DNA from: Merdicola sp963557785
Lineage (GTDB): Bacteria > Bacillota > Clostridia > TANB77 > CAG-508
Direction: 5' to 3'
Assembly: GCA_963557785.1 (NCBI GenBank)
Contig: CAUWBF010000008.1
Location: 24,822-88,821, forward strand
Length of the DNA: 64,000 nt
Shown here: positions 7,175 to 15,678 of the stretch, one piece after another
Numbering within the stretch: the stretch's first letter is position 1
Layout of the letters: the number at the start of each line of letters is the position of its first letter
Program-made: the position numbers and the translations under genes
Notes under the pieces: model-generated
What the model was told of the DNA's origin: nothing
Seen by the model: the letters and a program-made list of their open reading frames with translations, nothing else
The model's database searches: none

Positions 7175-8116
7175 ATGGTAGAAGATAGTCAAATAAAAGC
7201 AGAGGTATCTCCTTTTGCAATAAGAGAGGGAGAAATAAAAACATTTGACGGTAAAGATGGTTACGTTTCAATGAATCAAATCATACACAAAATTAATTTA
7301 GGGCATATAACTGATATACATTTTACAATATTAGAATTAGTAAATGAATTTGAATTTATAACTTCAAGACAGTTATATCAAATATTAGAATGGAAAGGTT
7401 ATGATTTAAAATCACAAGATAAATTAAATAAAAAATTAGAGCAATTAGTTAAGTCTAAAATATTAACTAGATATTATTTTAACTCTGAAGAAGGAAAAGG
7501 AATATATAGAATATATTGCCTAGAGAAAATGGGAAAATATTTATTAAATTCAAGAGGAACAGAATGTAAATGGCAACCAACAGACAATACTAAACCAGTT
7601 GGAATGATAAAGAAAAGACTAGCAGGAAATCAAACAATTATTGCTTACTTAAGGAAAGTAAAAGCATTTGATCAATATACAGTTAAGCCAGCAATAACGG
7701 CCAAAAGTGCTGGAAAAATATTTAAAGCTACAGGAGGAAGTATAAAATTAACTAAAAATAATAAATCTATATACTTTTTATTTGAAGCAGTAAGAAGAGA
7801 AGATGATTGGTCAAAGAAATTTGTAGAAAAAATGCGATTATATAAAGATTTCTATGATAATTTTGAGCCAGGAGATTCAGGATTTGCAACACTACCACAA
7901 TTAATATTTATTTGTGAAGATGAAAAACATACTGCAGAAGTATTTAAAGAAATAGTAATGAATCAACTAGAAATAAATAAAATTAATTTATACTTTACAA
8001 CAGATTTAAGACAAAACAAAGAAACATTAAAAGATACTTTAATAACATTTAAATTAGATGAAAAAACAAACAAATATAAAGTACAAGATGTTGAACTTAA
8101 CTTATTAGGAGAATAA
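7175..8116 (+). CDS. Winged-helix protein, replication-relaxation-like
   Basis: The protein has 313 residues and starts at ATG 7175 behind AGGGAGGAAG. Residues about 48-112 (LELVNEFEFITSRQLYQILE, then KKLEQLVKSKILTRYYF and YRIYCLEKMGKYLL) form a winged helix with the layout of the replication-relaxation family, which on plasmids sits near replication or mobilisation genes. The C-terminal half (KSIYFLFEAVRREDDWSKK, TLPQLIFICEDEKHTAEVFK) looks like the alpha/beta part of the same family. It faces the VirD4/TraG-type ATPase tail to tail across a shared terminator. Family placement is by pattern and remains tentative; the function here is unknown. Confidence 0.6.
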   Translation: MVEDSQIKAEVSPFAIREGEIKTFDGKDGYVSMNQIIHKINLGHITDIHFTILELVNEFEFITSRQLYQILEWKGYDLKSQDKLNKKLEQLVKSKILTRYYFNSEEGKGIYRIYCLEKMGKYLLNSRGTECKWQPTDNTKPVGMIKKRLAGNQTIIAYLRKVKAFDQYTVKPAITAKSAGKIFKATGGSIKLTKNNKSIYFLFEAVRREDDWSKKFVEKMRLYKDFYDNFEPGDSGFATLPQLIFICEDEKHTAEVFKEIVMNQLEINKINLYFTTDLRQNKETLKDTLITFKLDEKTNKYKVQDVELNLLGE

Positions 8117-8158
8117 AAAAATAATCTCTAAACCTTTGGGTTTAGAGATTATTTTTTA
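8117..8158. terminator. Bidirectional terminator between convergent genes
   Basis: A perfect 15-bp stem (8120-8134 with 8139-8153) has A-rich sequence on its left and TTTTTT on its right, so it ends both the plus-strand winged-helix gene and the minus-strand ATPase gene. Confidence 0.9.
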
Positions 8159-8160
8159 TA

Positions 8161-10491
8161 TTATTTATTGCTATTTCCTTTTTTTAAATCTACTATAATT
8201 GCATCTTCATTATCAAATAAAAAGTTTGAATCACTTGTATCTGTTTTTATAGGATCTATTTCATCTAATCTTTCTTTATCAGAGAAGTCTACATTTGAAT
8301 AGTCAAATTTCTTTTTCTTTACTTTTGTAGAATCTTCTTCAGAAATACCATTTGTAAATTTAGCGAAGTTGAAAGTTTTTACTGGTTGAACTTCCTTATA
8401 TTTAGAATCTAGGAAGTTTACTTTTCCGGCACCTACAGTATTGCTACCTTTAACTGTTTTGGTTCTGTACACACAACTCTTGAAGCCCATATTATGTATT
8501 TTATCTGGTTGGAAGTGTGGTGTCCAAGCCCATTGTATATCACCATATTTTGGAGAATATCTACCTTTATCTGTTTCATAATCATTTTTATATTTCCATT
8601 TTCTGTAGTTACCCATTTCTTTTGACCACCATTCAGAATCTTCAGTAGTAGTTCCACCAAATACTAATTTAGTAGAGCTATTTGAAAGAATGGTTTGTCT
8701 ATATGGAGATGAATTTGCATTTCCTAATTGATCTAAGTTTTGAGCTGATATAATTGAACCAACACGATATTTTCTGTATAAAGTAAATATACAATCGGTT
8801 GATTTACAAATGAAATCAGGGAATTCATCAATATATAAATAATGAGGAACTCTGTTCTTTTCATTACCAGGTCTTCTTAATACTGAATATTGCATTAACA
8901 TTATAAAGAATAAACCAAAAGCTTTATGCGCTGCAGCCCCTAAGTCACCTCTACGAGTACATACTAAAGTAATTTGTCCTTCTGCAAGTGCTTTATCAAA
9001 ATCTATATTATTTGTTCTATTACATAATATATTTCTAACGCCTTCAAGTCTAAGTAAGTTATCTAATTGAGTGATAGCAGAGTATACAAATTTTTCAGTA
9101 TCAGGTCTACCACTACCTGTTCTATAAAAGTTTTTCTTGAAGTAAGCAATTAGTAAACGATATTTTTGAGAAAGTTCTTCGTCAAATTCCATCTTTCTAC
9201 ACATATCTTCAACTAAATCGAATTCTGTAAGCATTTGAAGCATATCTTCAAGATTTGGCAAATCACCATTATTTAATCTTGGATACATTTCTTTTAATAG
9301 TATAGATAAGTTTTCAATAGCTTGAGCAGTAATATTTTCTCTAAATGCTTCCTCAACATCAGTATGAGTAGTATTATACATTCCTTTTAAAACTGATGAA
9401 ATTGCTATAGCTGTTTTTGAAGGATTATCAAAAACAAATGGATTTATACCAATTGAGTTTGGGTTACTTGGATCTACTATATTATATGGAATAGAGAAAT
9501 TATCTGCAACATTCATCATATGTGATGTACATTCATAATCTGGAGATATAGATGTAACACCGATAGTCTTATATGTTATTTTATCTGGTGAAGGTGCATC
9601 CATAATTAGTTTTTTCATATATGCTTTATATAATTTAAACTTACCTTCAACTGGTTTTAACATATTTAGATTGAAGTTAGCATTCAAATAATCATTATCA
9701 TAAGGTGCAACTAGAATTGCAATTCCTGTTTTTAAAGCTGTAAATCCCATTTCTTTTGATACTTCTTTGAAGAAATATTTTTTCTCAATATCTCTTGCTA
9801 TCATTGGTTCAAATACCATTGATGTTTTTCCAGTTCCTGAACTACCAACTATAAGAGTAGATTCAAATCGTTTAACTTCAGGTAATTTTACAGGTTTTCC
9901 ACTTTTTTTATCAACACATAAAATATTTTCACAAGTATAAGGTCCTACACTATCTGGAGTAGGTGATAAATCTATACCTTTATAATCTATAATAGAATCT
10001 CTTAAATCTTTACTATCATTAACCTTCATATAAATGAATTGAAATACACCACATGCAGTAGTAATTGGCAAGTATAAGGCTAAGGCTGTAAATGCCGGTT
10101 TAACTAATTCAGAGGAAGTAGTTACAATACCAACATAATTAGGTACAGACATAAATAATATCCATAAAATTTCATTCATCCATTGGCAAATCATAGATAT
10201 TCCTAATATATATATTGTTGTAACATATGTATATACGAAAGTTAATTTTAAATTGTCTGATTTCGCAAATTTTGATGGACCTGAGAAGAAAAATGCAAAC
10301 ACCGGACAAGCTAGTGCTAAAGTATATTTTATAGGTCCCCAATATGAAACTGATATTCCAGTAAAAAATAGGAATAACAATTCAACAACTCTATCTACTA
10401 ATATATATAATGTTGCTAATGTTAGAACATATGTTAAAAATGTATTTCTATCTGTTTTTAAAAATTTTAAAAATTTATCTATGTATTTCAT
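8161..10491 (-). CDS. VirD4/TraG-type coupling ATPase, orphan
   Basis: This 776-residue protein begins with four or five membrane helices (residues about 18-175) and continues with a large cytoplasmic ATPase. The Walker A motif GSSGTGKTS lies near residue 218 and the Walker B motif HYLYIDEFPDF near 550; IISAQNLDQLG is the conserved sensor region of type IV coupling proteins. Such hexameric ATPases feed DNA or protein into conjugation channels. No relaxase, VirB4 or channel gene is present here; both neighbours are housekeeping genes apart from the winged-helix partner. The base composition matches its surroundings. AAAGTGGTG precedes the ATG. Its role may be DNA translocation unrelated to conjugation. 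Confidence 0.85.
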   Translation of the reverse strand: MKYIDKFLKFLKTDRNTFLTYVLTLATLYILVDRVVELLFLFFTGISVSYWGPIKYTLALACPVFAFFFSGPSKFAKSDNLKLTFVYTYVTTIYILGISMICQWMNEILWILFMSVPNYVGIVTTSSELVKPAFTALALYLPITTACGVFQFIYMKVNDSKDLRDSIIDYKGIDLSPTPDSVGPYTCENILCVDKKSGKPVKLPEVKRFESTLIVGSSGTGKTSMVFEPMIARDIEKKYFFKEVSKEMGFTALKTGIAILVAPYDNDYLNANFNLNMLKPVEGKFKLYKAYMKKLIMDAPSPDKITYKTIGVTSISPDYECTSHMMNVADNFSIPYNIVDPSNPNSIGINPFVFDNPSKTAIAISSVLKGMYNTTHTDVEEAFRENITAQAIENLSILLKEMYPRLNNGDLPNLEDMLQMLTEFDLVEDMCRKMEFDEELSQKYRLLIAYFKKNFYRTGSGRPDTEKFVYSAITQLDNLLRLEGVRNILCNRTNNIDFDKALAEGQITLVCTRRGDLGAAAHKAFGLFFIMLMQYSVLRRPGNEKNRVPHYLYIDEFPDFICKSTDCIFTLYRKYRVGSIISAQNLDQLGNANSSPYRQTILSNSSTKLVFGGTTTEDSEWWSKEMGNYRKWKYKNDYETDKGRYSPKYGDIQWAWTPHFQPDKIHNMGFKSCVYRTKTVKGSNTVGAGKVNFLDSKYKEVQPVKTFNFAKFTNGISEEDSTKVKKKKFDYSNVDFSDKERLDEIDPIKTDTSDSNFLFDNEDAIIVDLKKGNSNK

Positions 10492-10528
10492 TATTTCACC
10501 ACTTTCAAATTTTTACATATACATATAT

Positions 10529-10557
10529 ATTATCCTATAAAATGGGCAAAAAAACAA
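10529..10557 (-). promoter_or_regulatory. Promoter of the coupling-ATPase gene
   Basis: On the minus strand TTGTTT (10552-10557) and GATAAT (10529-10534) are spaced by 17 nt, about 37 nt before the ATG. Confidence 0.6.
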
Positions 10558-10596
10558 GAGTTTTGTAGCAAAAAACATAAAATTTTACCAATTCTA

Positions 10597-10625
10597 TTGA
10601 ATGTTAAAAATATTATTAATATAAT
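10597..10625 (+). promoter_or_regulatory. Promoter of the flippase gene
   Basis: TTGAAT (10597-10602) and TATAAT (10620-10625) are spaced by 17 nt, about 40 nt before ATG 10668. Confidence 0.7.
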
Positions 10626-10667
10626 ATATATTATTGTAATAATTATAGTATTAAGAAAGGAATAATT

Positions 10668-12317
10668 ATGCAAAAAGATAAGAGTTTAAAAAAGGAAAGT
10701 TTTATGCAAGCAGTATTTTCGTTAATATTTTCACAAATATTGATAAAAATATTAGGATTAGTATATACACTATATTTAACTAATAAAGAAGGATTTGGAG
10801 ATGCAGGAAATGCAATATATGGTAGTGCTTATCAAATATATGCAATGCTTTTAACATTATCTTCTATAGGAGTACCAAATGCAATTTCTAAATTAGTAGC
10901 AGAAAGAACAGCATTAGGAGATCATAAAGGTGCACATAGAATATTTAAAGTAGCATTTGCAACATTTGCAGTAATAGGATTAATAGGAACTTTAATATTG
11001 TTCTTTGGAGCAGATTTTATAGCTACTACTGCATTAGAAATTCCAGAAGCAAAATATACATTACTAGCATTATCGCCAGCAGTATTTTTTGTATCTATAG
11101 CTTCTGTTCTAAGAGGATATTTTAATGGAAGAGAAAGTATGAAAGTAACTGCCAGATCACAAAGTTTAGAACAAATATTTAAAACAATATTTACAATATT
11201 AATAGTAGAATTGGTATTTGCACTAAGTAGCGGAAACACTGTATGGATGGCAGCAGGAGCTAATATAGCTACTACATTATCTATTTTCTTAAGCTTTATG
11301 TATTTATTTACACTATATAAAATGCATAGTAAAGAAATAGGAAAAGAAATACAAACGTCAATTAATTATAAATATCAGAAAGTAAAAACAATTGTAAAAA
11401 GGATATTATTAGTTTCAATACCAATGTCATTAAGCTCAATAATGTCATCTTTTAACAAAAATATAGACTCATTTACTGTGGTAAGAAATTTAAAGAAATT
11501 TATGCCAGAAGCAGAAGCAAAGGCACAATATGGAATTTTAGGAGTGAAGGTAGATACATTAACTTCACTACCATTAGCAATAAATATAGCATTTGCAACA
11601 GCTTTAGTGCCAGCTATTTCAGCAGCTAGGGCAAAAAAAGATGAAAATACAGTTACAAAAAGAGTATCATTCTCGTTATTAGCCAGCATGTTAATTGGTT
11701 TGCCTTGCACAGTAGGAATGATAGTATTTGCAGATCCAATATTAAAATTATTATATCCAAATGCTTCGGAAGGAGCAGTAATATTACAGATCTCTGCTTT
11801 AACAATAATTTTTACAATATTAGATCAAACAATAAATGGAACACTACAAGGAATAGGAAAAGTAATGGTACCTGCAATTTCTTTAGGATGTGGAATGCTT
11901 ACAAAATTAGTATTTAATTTAGTACTAGTTCCAAACCCAGTATTTGGTGTAAATGGAGCAGCAATTGGTTCGGTAGCGTGCCATATGGTAGCATTTTCAA
12001 TAGCATTTACAGTTTTAAGAAAGAATGTTAAGTTAGATTTAACAGTTAGTAAATTTTTAATAAAACCACTTATGGCTACCGCTATAATGGGAGTTTGTTC
12101 GTATTTTGTATATTCAAAATTATTATGTGGAATAATTGCTGAAAAATGGGCAACAATACTATCAATATTATTCGCTATTATAATATATGTTTTAGCAATA
12201 TTAGCTCTAAAGATTTTAAATAAAGAAGATATATATATGATTCCATATGGTAAAAAAATATATAAAATACTTCAAAAGCTTGGTATATACGAGAAAGAAG
12301 CAAATGAAGAAGTATAA
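10668..12317 (+). CDS. MurJ/SpoVB (YtgP-type) lipid-linked oligosaccharide flippase
   Basis: The protein has 549 residues and about 14 hydrophobic helices, the normal design of the MOP/MVF flippases. MQAVFSLIFSQILIKILGLV and the conserved Arg/Glu-rich loop GVPNAISKLVAERTALGDH match the SpoVB/YtgP branch. Family members move lipid II or related undecaprenyl-linked sugars across the membrane for wall synthesis; SpoVB acts in spore cortex formation and YtgP is the vegetative MurJ of Bacillus. I cannot decide between these roles from sequence alone. AAGAAAGGA precedes the ATG. It is divergent from the coupling-ATPase gene with its own promoter and is followed by HU. Confidence 0.88.
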   Translation: MQKDKSLKKESFMQAVFSLIFSQILIKILGLVYTLYLTNKEGFGDAGNAIYGSAYQIYAMLLTLSSIGVPNAISKLVAERTALGDHKGAHRIFKVAFATFAVIGLIGTLILFFGADFIATTALEIPEAKYTLLALSPAVFFVSIASVLRGYFNGRESMKVTARSQSLEQIFKTIFTILIVELVFALSSGNTVWMAAGANIATTLSIFLSFMYLFTLYKMHSKEIGKEIQTSINYKYQKVKTIVKRILLVSIPMSLSSIMSSFNKNIDSFTVVRNLKKFMPEAEAKAQYGILGVKVDTLTSLPLAINIAFATALVPAISAARAKKDENTVTKRVSFSLLASMLIGLPCTVGMIVFADPILKLLYPNASEGAVILQISALTIIFTILDQTINGTLQGIGKVMVPAISLGCGMLTKLVFNLVLVPNPVFGVNGAAIGSVACHMVAFSIAFTVLRKNVKLDLTVSKFLIKPLMATAIMGVCSYFVYSKLLCGIIAEKWATILSILFAIIIYVLAILALKILNKEDIYMIPYGKKIYKILQKLGIYEKEANEEV

Positions 12318-12471
12318 AAAAATATAGGAATTTGGGTAAAAACTTAGAAATAAAAGGTTTTTTAGAAAAAAATAAAGAAAAAAAGAAGGATTTTATCAAA
12401 AATTGGCGAATATACTTAAGTAGTAGGCATTCAAGCACTACATAAACAATCTTATAGGAGGTAAATTAGAT

Positions 12472-12747
12472 ATGAACAAAGCTGATTTAATCGCAGCAAT
12501 AGCTGCAAAAACAGGAGAAACAAAAAAAGGTGCTGAAGCAACAGTAAACGCATTTGTAGATGTTGTAACAGAAGCATTAGTAGAAGGAGATAAAGTTCAA
12601 TTAGTTGGATTTGGTTCATTCGAAGTTAGAAAAAGAGCAGCTAGAAAAGGAAGAAACCCACAAACTAAAGAAGAAATAAAAATACCTGCTTCAAAAGCTC
12701 CAGTTTTCAAAGCTGGTAAAGCTTTAAAAGAGTTAGTAAATAAATAA
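12472..12747 (+). CDS. hup: DNA-binding protein HU
   Basis: This 91-residue protein is a standard HU: MNKADLIAAIAAKTGETKK at the start, the VQLVGFGSFEVRKRAARKGR saddle, then the NPQT.EEI arm that intercalates with its proline, and a closing helix. HU bends and compacts DNA as a homodimer and assists replication and repair. The gene has the site ATAGGAGGT, a 150-nt leader after the flippase gene and its own terminator, and it is relatively rich in optimal codons, as expected for high expression. Confidence 0.98.
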   Translation: MNKADLIAAIAAKTGETKKGAEATVNAFVDVVTEALVEGDKVQLVGFGSFEVRKRAARKGRNPQTKEEIKIPASKAPVFKAGKALKELVNK

Positions 12748-12793
12748 AATTTAATACTAATAGGGAATTTAAATAAATAATATGAATTCATAT

Positions 12794-12823
12794 AAAGGAT
12801 ATAACTTAGGTTATATCCTTTTA
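12794..12823 (+). terminator. Terminator of hup
   Basis: A 12-bp stem (12794-12805 with 12810-12821, AAAGGATATAAC) with loop TTAG runs into a short T stretch. Confidence 0.75.
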
Positions 12824-12890
12824 TAAATTACTTATATTAGTATATTTTTTAAAAATATATTAAAAAAAATAAAAAAATTAAAAATAAGTA

Positions 12891-12919
12891 TTGACATATA
12901 TATCAAAAATTGGTATACT
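12891..12919 (+). promoter_or_regulatory. Strong promoter of the tRNA cluster
   Basis: A consensus TTGACA (12891-12896) and TATACT (12914-12919) are spaced by 17 nt, about 22 nt before tRNA-Val. Confidence 0.85.
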
Positions 12920-12940
12920 AAATCTCGTCGAAAGAAATGA

Positions 12941-13016
12941 GGTCGCATAGCTCAGCTGGGAGAGCATCTGCCTTACAAGCAGGGGGTCATAGGTTCGAGC
13001 CCTATTGCGACCACCA
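12941..13016 (+). tRNA. tRNA-Val (anticodon TAC)
   Basis: A full cloverleaf is present: acceptor GGTCGCA/TGCGACC, D arm AGCTCAGCTGGGAGAGC, anticodon loop CTTACAA giving UAC, T arm GGTTCGAGCC and an encoded CCA (13014-13016). It reads GUA and related valine codons. Confidence 0.97.
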
Positions 13017-13025
13017 TTTATTTAC

Positions 13026-13102
13026 GGCCTGGTAGTTCAGTTGGTTAGAACGCTAGCCTGTCACGCTAGAGGTCGACGGTTCGAGCCCGTTCCAGGTCGC
13101 CA
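13026..13102 (+). tRNA. tRNA-Asp (anticodon GTC)
   Basis: The acceptor GGCCTGG pairs with CCAGGTC with one G-U pair. The anticodon loop CTGTCAC gives GUC, the discriminator is G as usual for tRNA-Asp, and CCA is encoded. It lies 9 nt after tRNA-Val. Confidence 0.97.
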
Positions 13103-13115
13103 TTTTTTTATTTAA

Positions 13116-13191
13116 GCCTCGATAGCTCAGTTGGTAGAGCAAGGGACTGAAAATCCCTGTGTCACTGGTTCGATTCCCGTTCGAGGCACCA
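13116..13191 (+). tRNA. tRNA-Phe (anticodon GAA)
   Basis: The acceptor GCCTCGA pairs with TCGAGGC, the anticodon loop CTGAAAA gives GAA, and CCA is encoded. It is the last of three co-transcribed tRNAs. Confidence 0.97.
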
Positions 13192-13199
13192 ATGAAAAA

Positions 13200-13227
13200 C
13201 CGTTATATCAAAAGATATAGCGGCTTT
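13200..13227 (+). terminator. Probable terminator of the tRNA cluster
   Basis: CCGTTATATC (13200-13209) pairs with GATATAGCGG (13214-13223) with one G-U pair around an AAAA loop; the T tract after it is weak. Confidence 0.6.
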
Positions 13228-13250
13228 AATATTTTCCATAATAAGGTAAC

Positions 13251-13279
13251 TTTACTAATTATGTAAATTGTGCTATAAT
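13251..13279 (+). promoter_or_regulatory. Promoter of purC
   Basis: TTTACT (13251-13256) and an extended TGCTATAAT with -10 at 13274-13279 are spaced by 17 nt. The 84-nt leader contains imperfectly complementary arms (GCTTACATTAG and CTAATGAGTGTAAAGC) that could fold. Confidence 0.7.
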
Positions 13280-13363
13280 AAAACTACTTTATGCTTACAT
13301 TAGCATTAATTTAACTCAGTCTAATGAGTGTAAAGCAAATACAAAGAAAGGTGGTATACAACT

Positions 13364-14224
13364 ATGGAAATGCAACAAATTGGAAAAGGAAAGGTACGGA
13401 ACATTTATGATGTAGGAGGTGATAGGCTAGTATTAGTTACTTCTGACAGAGTTTCAGCTTTTGATTCGGTATTAGATGCTGAGATTCCTTACAAAGGTGA
13501 GATTCTTAACAGGATTTCAGCATTTTGGTTCTTTTATACCAAAGACATAATCCCTAATCATATGATTTCCACAGAAAATAGGGAAATGCCTGAAGAGTTT
13601 CAGACGAGCAGCCTGGCAGGACGGTGTATGCTGGTTAAGAAACTGAAGATGCTTCCTATTGAGTGTATTGTTCGTGGATACATCACAGGATCAGGATGGG
13701 ATAGCTATAAAGAAAAAGGTGCTGTTTGTGGCATCAAGCTTCCCGAAGGATTAAGAGAATCAGAAAAACTGCCGGAGCCGATTTATACTCCAACAACTAA
13801 GGCCGAAACAGGTCACGATGAGCACATATCTTTTGAAGATACTGTGAAGATTCTTGGAAGTGAGGAATTGGCGACAAAAGTAAGAGACAAGAGTATCGAA
13901 ATTTACTCTGTGTGCTCTGAGTATGCAAGAACAAAAGGAATCATCATCGCAGATACTAAGTTTGAATTTGGACTGGACGAGGAAGGTAATTTAGTACTTG
14001 CAGATGAGGTACTTACACCGGACAGTAGCAGATTTTGGCCAGCAGCAGAATATGAAGTAGGTAAATCTCAAAAGAGCTACGACAAGCAGTATCTGAGAGA
14101 TTATCTGAAAAGTACAGGTTGGAACAAGCAGCCCCCGGCGCCGGAACTCCCAAAAGAAGTGATTCAGGTCACATCAAACAAATACATCGAAGCATTCCAA
14201 ACCTTGACTGGACAGCTTTTCTAA
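13364..14224 (+). CDS. purC: SAICAR synthetase (phosphoribosylaminoimidazole-succinocarboxamide synthase)
   Basis: PurC joins CAIR and aspartate with ATP to give SAICAR in de novo purine synthesis. The 286-residue protein shows the ATP-binding GKGKVRNIYDVG loop, the VTSDRVSAFDSVL motif, LPIECIVRGYITGSGWDSY and IADTKFEFG, all family signatures. It belongs to the longer type I form. No other purine gene is nearby. Its codons are visibly richer in G and C (CTG, GGA, CCG, ATC) than those of neighbours, which suggests transfer from a less AT-rich relative. AAAGGTGG precedes ATG 13364; ATG 13370 is an alternative start. Confidence 0.96.
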   Translation: MEMQQIGKGKVRNIYDVGGDRLVLVTSDRVSAFDSVLDAEIPYKGEILNRISAFWFFYTKDIIPNHMISTENREMPEEFQTSSLAGRCMLVKKLKMLPIECIVRGYITGSGWDSYKEKGAVCGIKLPEGLRESEKLPEPIYTPTTKAETGHDEHISFEDTVKILGSEELATKVRDKSIEIYSVCSEYARTKGIIIADTKFEFGLDEEGNLVLADEVLTPDSSRFWPAAEYEVGKSQKSYDKQYLRDYLKSTGWNKQPPAPELPKEVIQVTSNKYIEAFQTLTGQLF

Positions 14225-14248
14225 ATTAAGTATTTGTTAAAAAGAAAA

Positions 14249-14293
14249 CCCTCTATTCTGAAATTTAGAATAGAGGGCATTTCTTTATATTTT
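14249..14293 (+). terminator. Terminator of purC
   Basis: CCCTCTATTCT (14249-14259) pairs exactly with 14267-14277 around a 7-nt loop; a T-rich stretch with interruptions follows. Confidence 0.75.
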
Positions 14294-14343
14294 TTCATAA
14301 ATTGATGCAGTAGAAACATATATTTTATTAAGAGGTGAAGTAT

Positions 14344-15168
14344 ATGATTGTTTTTACAAAAATGCAAGGAATAGGAAATGATTTTATAGTTATAGAAAAT
14401 TTAAAAAATGAGATAATATATAGTTATCAAAAACTTTCAAAATATTTATGCAATAGAAATTTTGGAATAGGAGCAGATGGTGTTTTATATATAGAAAAAA
14501 GTGAAATTGCAGATTTTAAAATGAGAATTTTTAATAGTGATGGAACAGAAGCAGAAATGTGCGGAAATGGAATAAGGTGTTTTGCAAAATATTTATATGA
14601 AAATAAAATATTAGAAAAAACTGAAATGAATATAGAAACATTAGCAGGAGTAAAAAAAATAAAATTAATTTTAGAAGGAAAAAAAGTGAGTTTAGTACAA
14701 GTAAATATGGGAAAGCCATGTTTTGAATATGATAAAATACCAGTTTTTTATAAGGAGAATGAAGAAGGAGTAAAAATAGATAATAAATTGGTATATCCGA
14801 TATCAATGGGAAATCCACATGCAGTTTGTTTTGTAAATTCAGTAGAAAATATTAACATAGAAAAAGAAGGTTCTTTAATAGAAAAATATAAATATTTTCC
14901 AAATAAAACCAATGTAGAATTTGTAGAGATAATTGGTAGAAATAAAATAAAAGTAAGAGTTTGGGAAAGAGGCGTAGGAGAAACATTAGCATGTGGCACT
15001 GGCGCATGTGCTGCAGCGGTTATATCAAATATTAAAAAAAATTTAGAGGATAAAATAGAAGTTAAATTAAAAGGTGGAATTTTAAAGATAGAGTACGATA
15101 AAAAAAGTGAATTAGTATATTTAAAAGGTGAGGCGGAAAAAGTTTTTGTAGGAAAAATCGACATATAG
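14344..15168 (+). CDS. dapF: Diaminopimelate epimerase
   Basis: DapF converts LL-diaminopimelate to meso-diaminopimelate for lysine and peptidoglycan. The 274-residue protein shows KMQGIGNDFIV at the start, and the two catalytic cysteines lie in EMCGNGIRCFA (about residue 73) and LACGTGACAAA (about 217). ATG 14344 is preferred because AAGAGGTG (14330-14337) lies 6 nt before it; the frame opens a little earlier at GTG 14335. The gene is AT-rich like the chromosome, unlike purC before it and the unknown gene after it. With dapL and murE close by it completes the DAP branch. Confidence 0.96.
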   Translation: MIVFTKMQGIGNDFIVIENLKNEIIYSYQKLSKYLCNRNFGIGADGVLYIEKSEIADFKMRIFNSDGTEAEMCGNGIRCFAKYLYENKILEKTEMNIETLAGVKKIKLILEGKKVSLVQVNMGKPCFEYDKIPVFYKENEEGVKIDNKLVYPISMGNPHAVCFVNSVENINIEKEGSLIEKYKYFPNKTNVEFVEIIGRNKIKVRVWERGVGETLACGTGACAAAVISNIKKNLEDKIEVKLKGGILKIEYDKKSELVYLKGEAEKVFVGKIDI

Positions 15169-15171
15169 TAG

Positions 15172-15199
15172 TTGATTTACATAAAAAATATGTTATAAT
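15172..15199 (+). promoter_or_regulatory. Promoter of the unknown GC-richer gene
   Basis: TTGATT (15172-15177) and an extended TGTTATAAT with -10 at 15194-15199 are spaced by 16 nt. The -35 box overlaps the end of dapF by only a few bases downstream of its stop. Confidence 0.6.
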
Positions 15200-15251
15200 A
15201 ATATTGTATAAAGTAACAAAAAGAACATTACTTTTTGAAGGAGGTATCTTT

Positions 15252-15602
15252 ATGAAAGATAGAGATTACAAGAACGCACAGCTAAAACATCAGTTATTTC
15301 AGATGCGGAATGCTAAAAAGAAGAACCCGCGGTGGAAATTAAAGCCAGAACAGGTAGAGTACATCAGAAGCATCGGATTTCCTGTAGAAGAATACCTTTA
15401 CAGAATAAAAACAAAACCGATATATGATGTAAAGAGCCAATCCGGTATACTAAAAACCGTTCACTACAGTTATGTAAAAGAACATAAAAGGTATATATAC
15501 AGAGCCCTTTCAAAGAAAGAAAAAGCGATACTTGAGGAAAAGGGGGTTGAGATAAAGCCGTGGAAGTATGAAATATATCTGAATAAGTATGTTGGCAGGT
15601 AG
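15252..15602 (+). CDS. Hypothetical protein of foreign-looking composition
   Basis: The frame encodes 116 residues from ATG 15252, which has GAAGGAGGT at good spacing; the frame is open further up without a better start. The protein is highly basic, rich in Lys, Arg and Tyr, with no membrane helix. A segment about residues 28-45 (LKPEQVEYIRSIGFPVEEYL) and a final WKYEIYLNKY are notable, but I recognise no family. Codons such as GCG, CGG, CCG and GGG are commoner than in neighbours, matching purC rather than dapF between them. It has its own promoter and terminator. A nucleic-acid-binding role would suit the charge but is a guess. Confidence 0.65.
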   Translation: MKDRDYKNAQLKHQLFQMRNAKKKNPRWKLKPEQVEYIRSIGFPVEEYLYRIKTKPIYDVKSQSGILKTVHYSYVKEHKRYIYRALSKKEKAILEEKGVEIKPWKYEIYLNKYVGR

Positions 15603-15635
15603 AAAAATTCTAATTAGGAGGTCAAAAAGTAATAG

Positions 15636-15676
15636 AAGTCCAAACCAGATTGTAAATGGTTTGGACTTTTGCTTTA
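15636..15676 (+). terminator. Terminator after the unknown gene
   Basis: AAGTCCAAACCA (15636-15647) pairs exactly with 15657-15668 around a 9-nt loop, followed by T-rich sequence. The same stem lies just past the murE stop on the other strand and may serve both. Confidence 0.8.
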
Positions 15677-15678
15677 TT

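Noticed and set aside
10253..10540. Plus-strand frame opposite the coupling ATPase N-terminus
   Set aside because: It overlaps the membrane-helix region of a firm gene, and its translation shows no domain.
12395..12450. Promoter and short inverted repeat (GTAGT/ACTAC) before hup
   Set aside because: TATACT at 12411-12416 lacks a usable -35 box and the repeat is only 5 bp, so I did not list them as features.
13116..15602. Integrated element using tRNA-Phe as attachment site
   Set aside because: I saw no repeat of the tRNA 3' end downstream and no integrase, so only composition suggests transfer.
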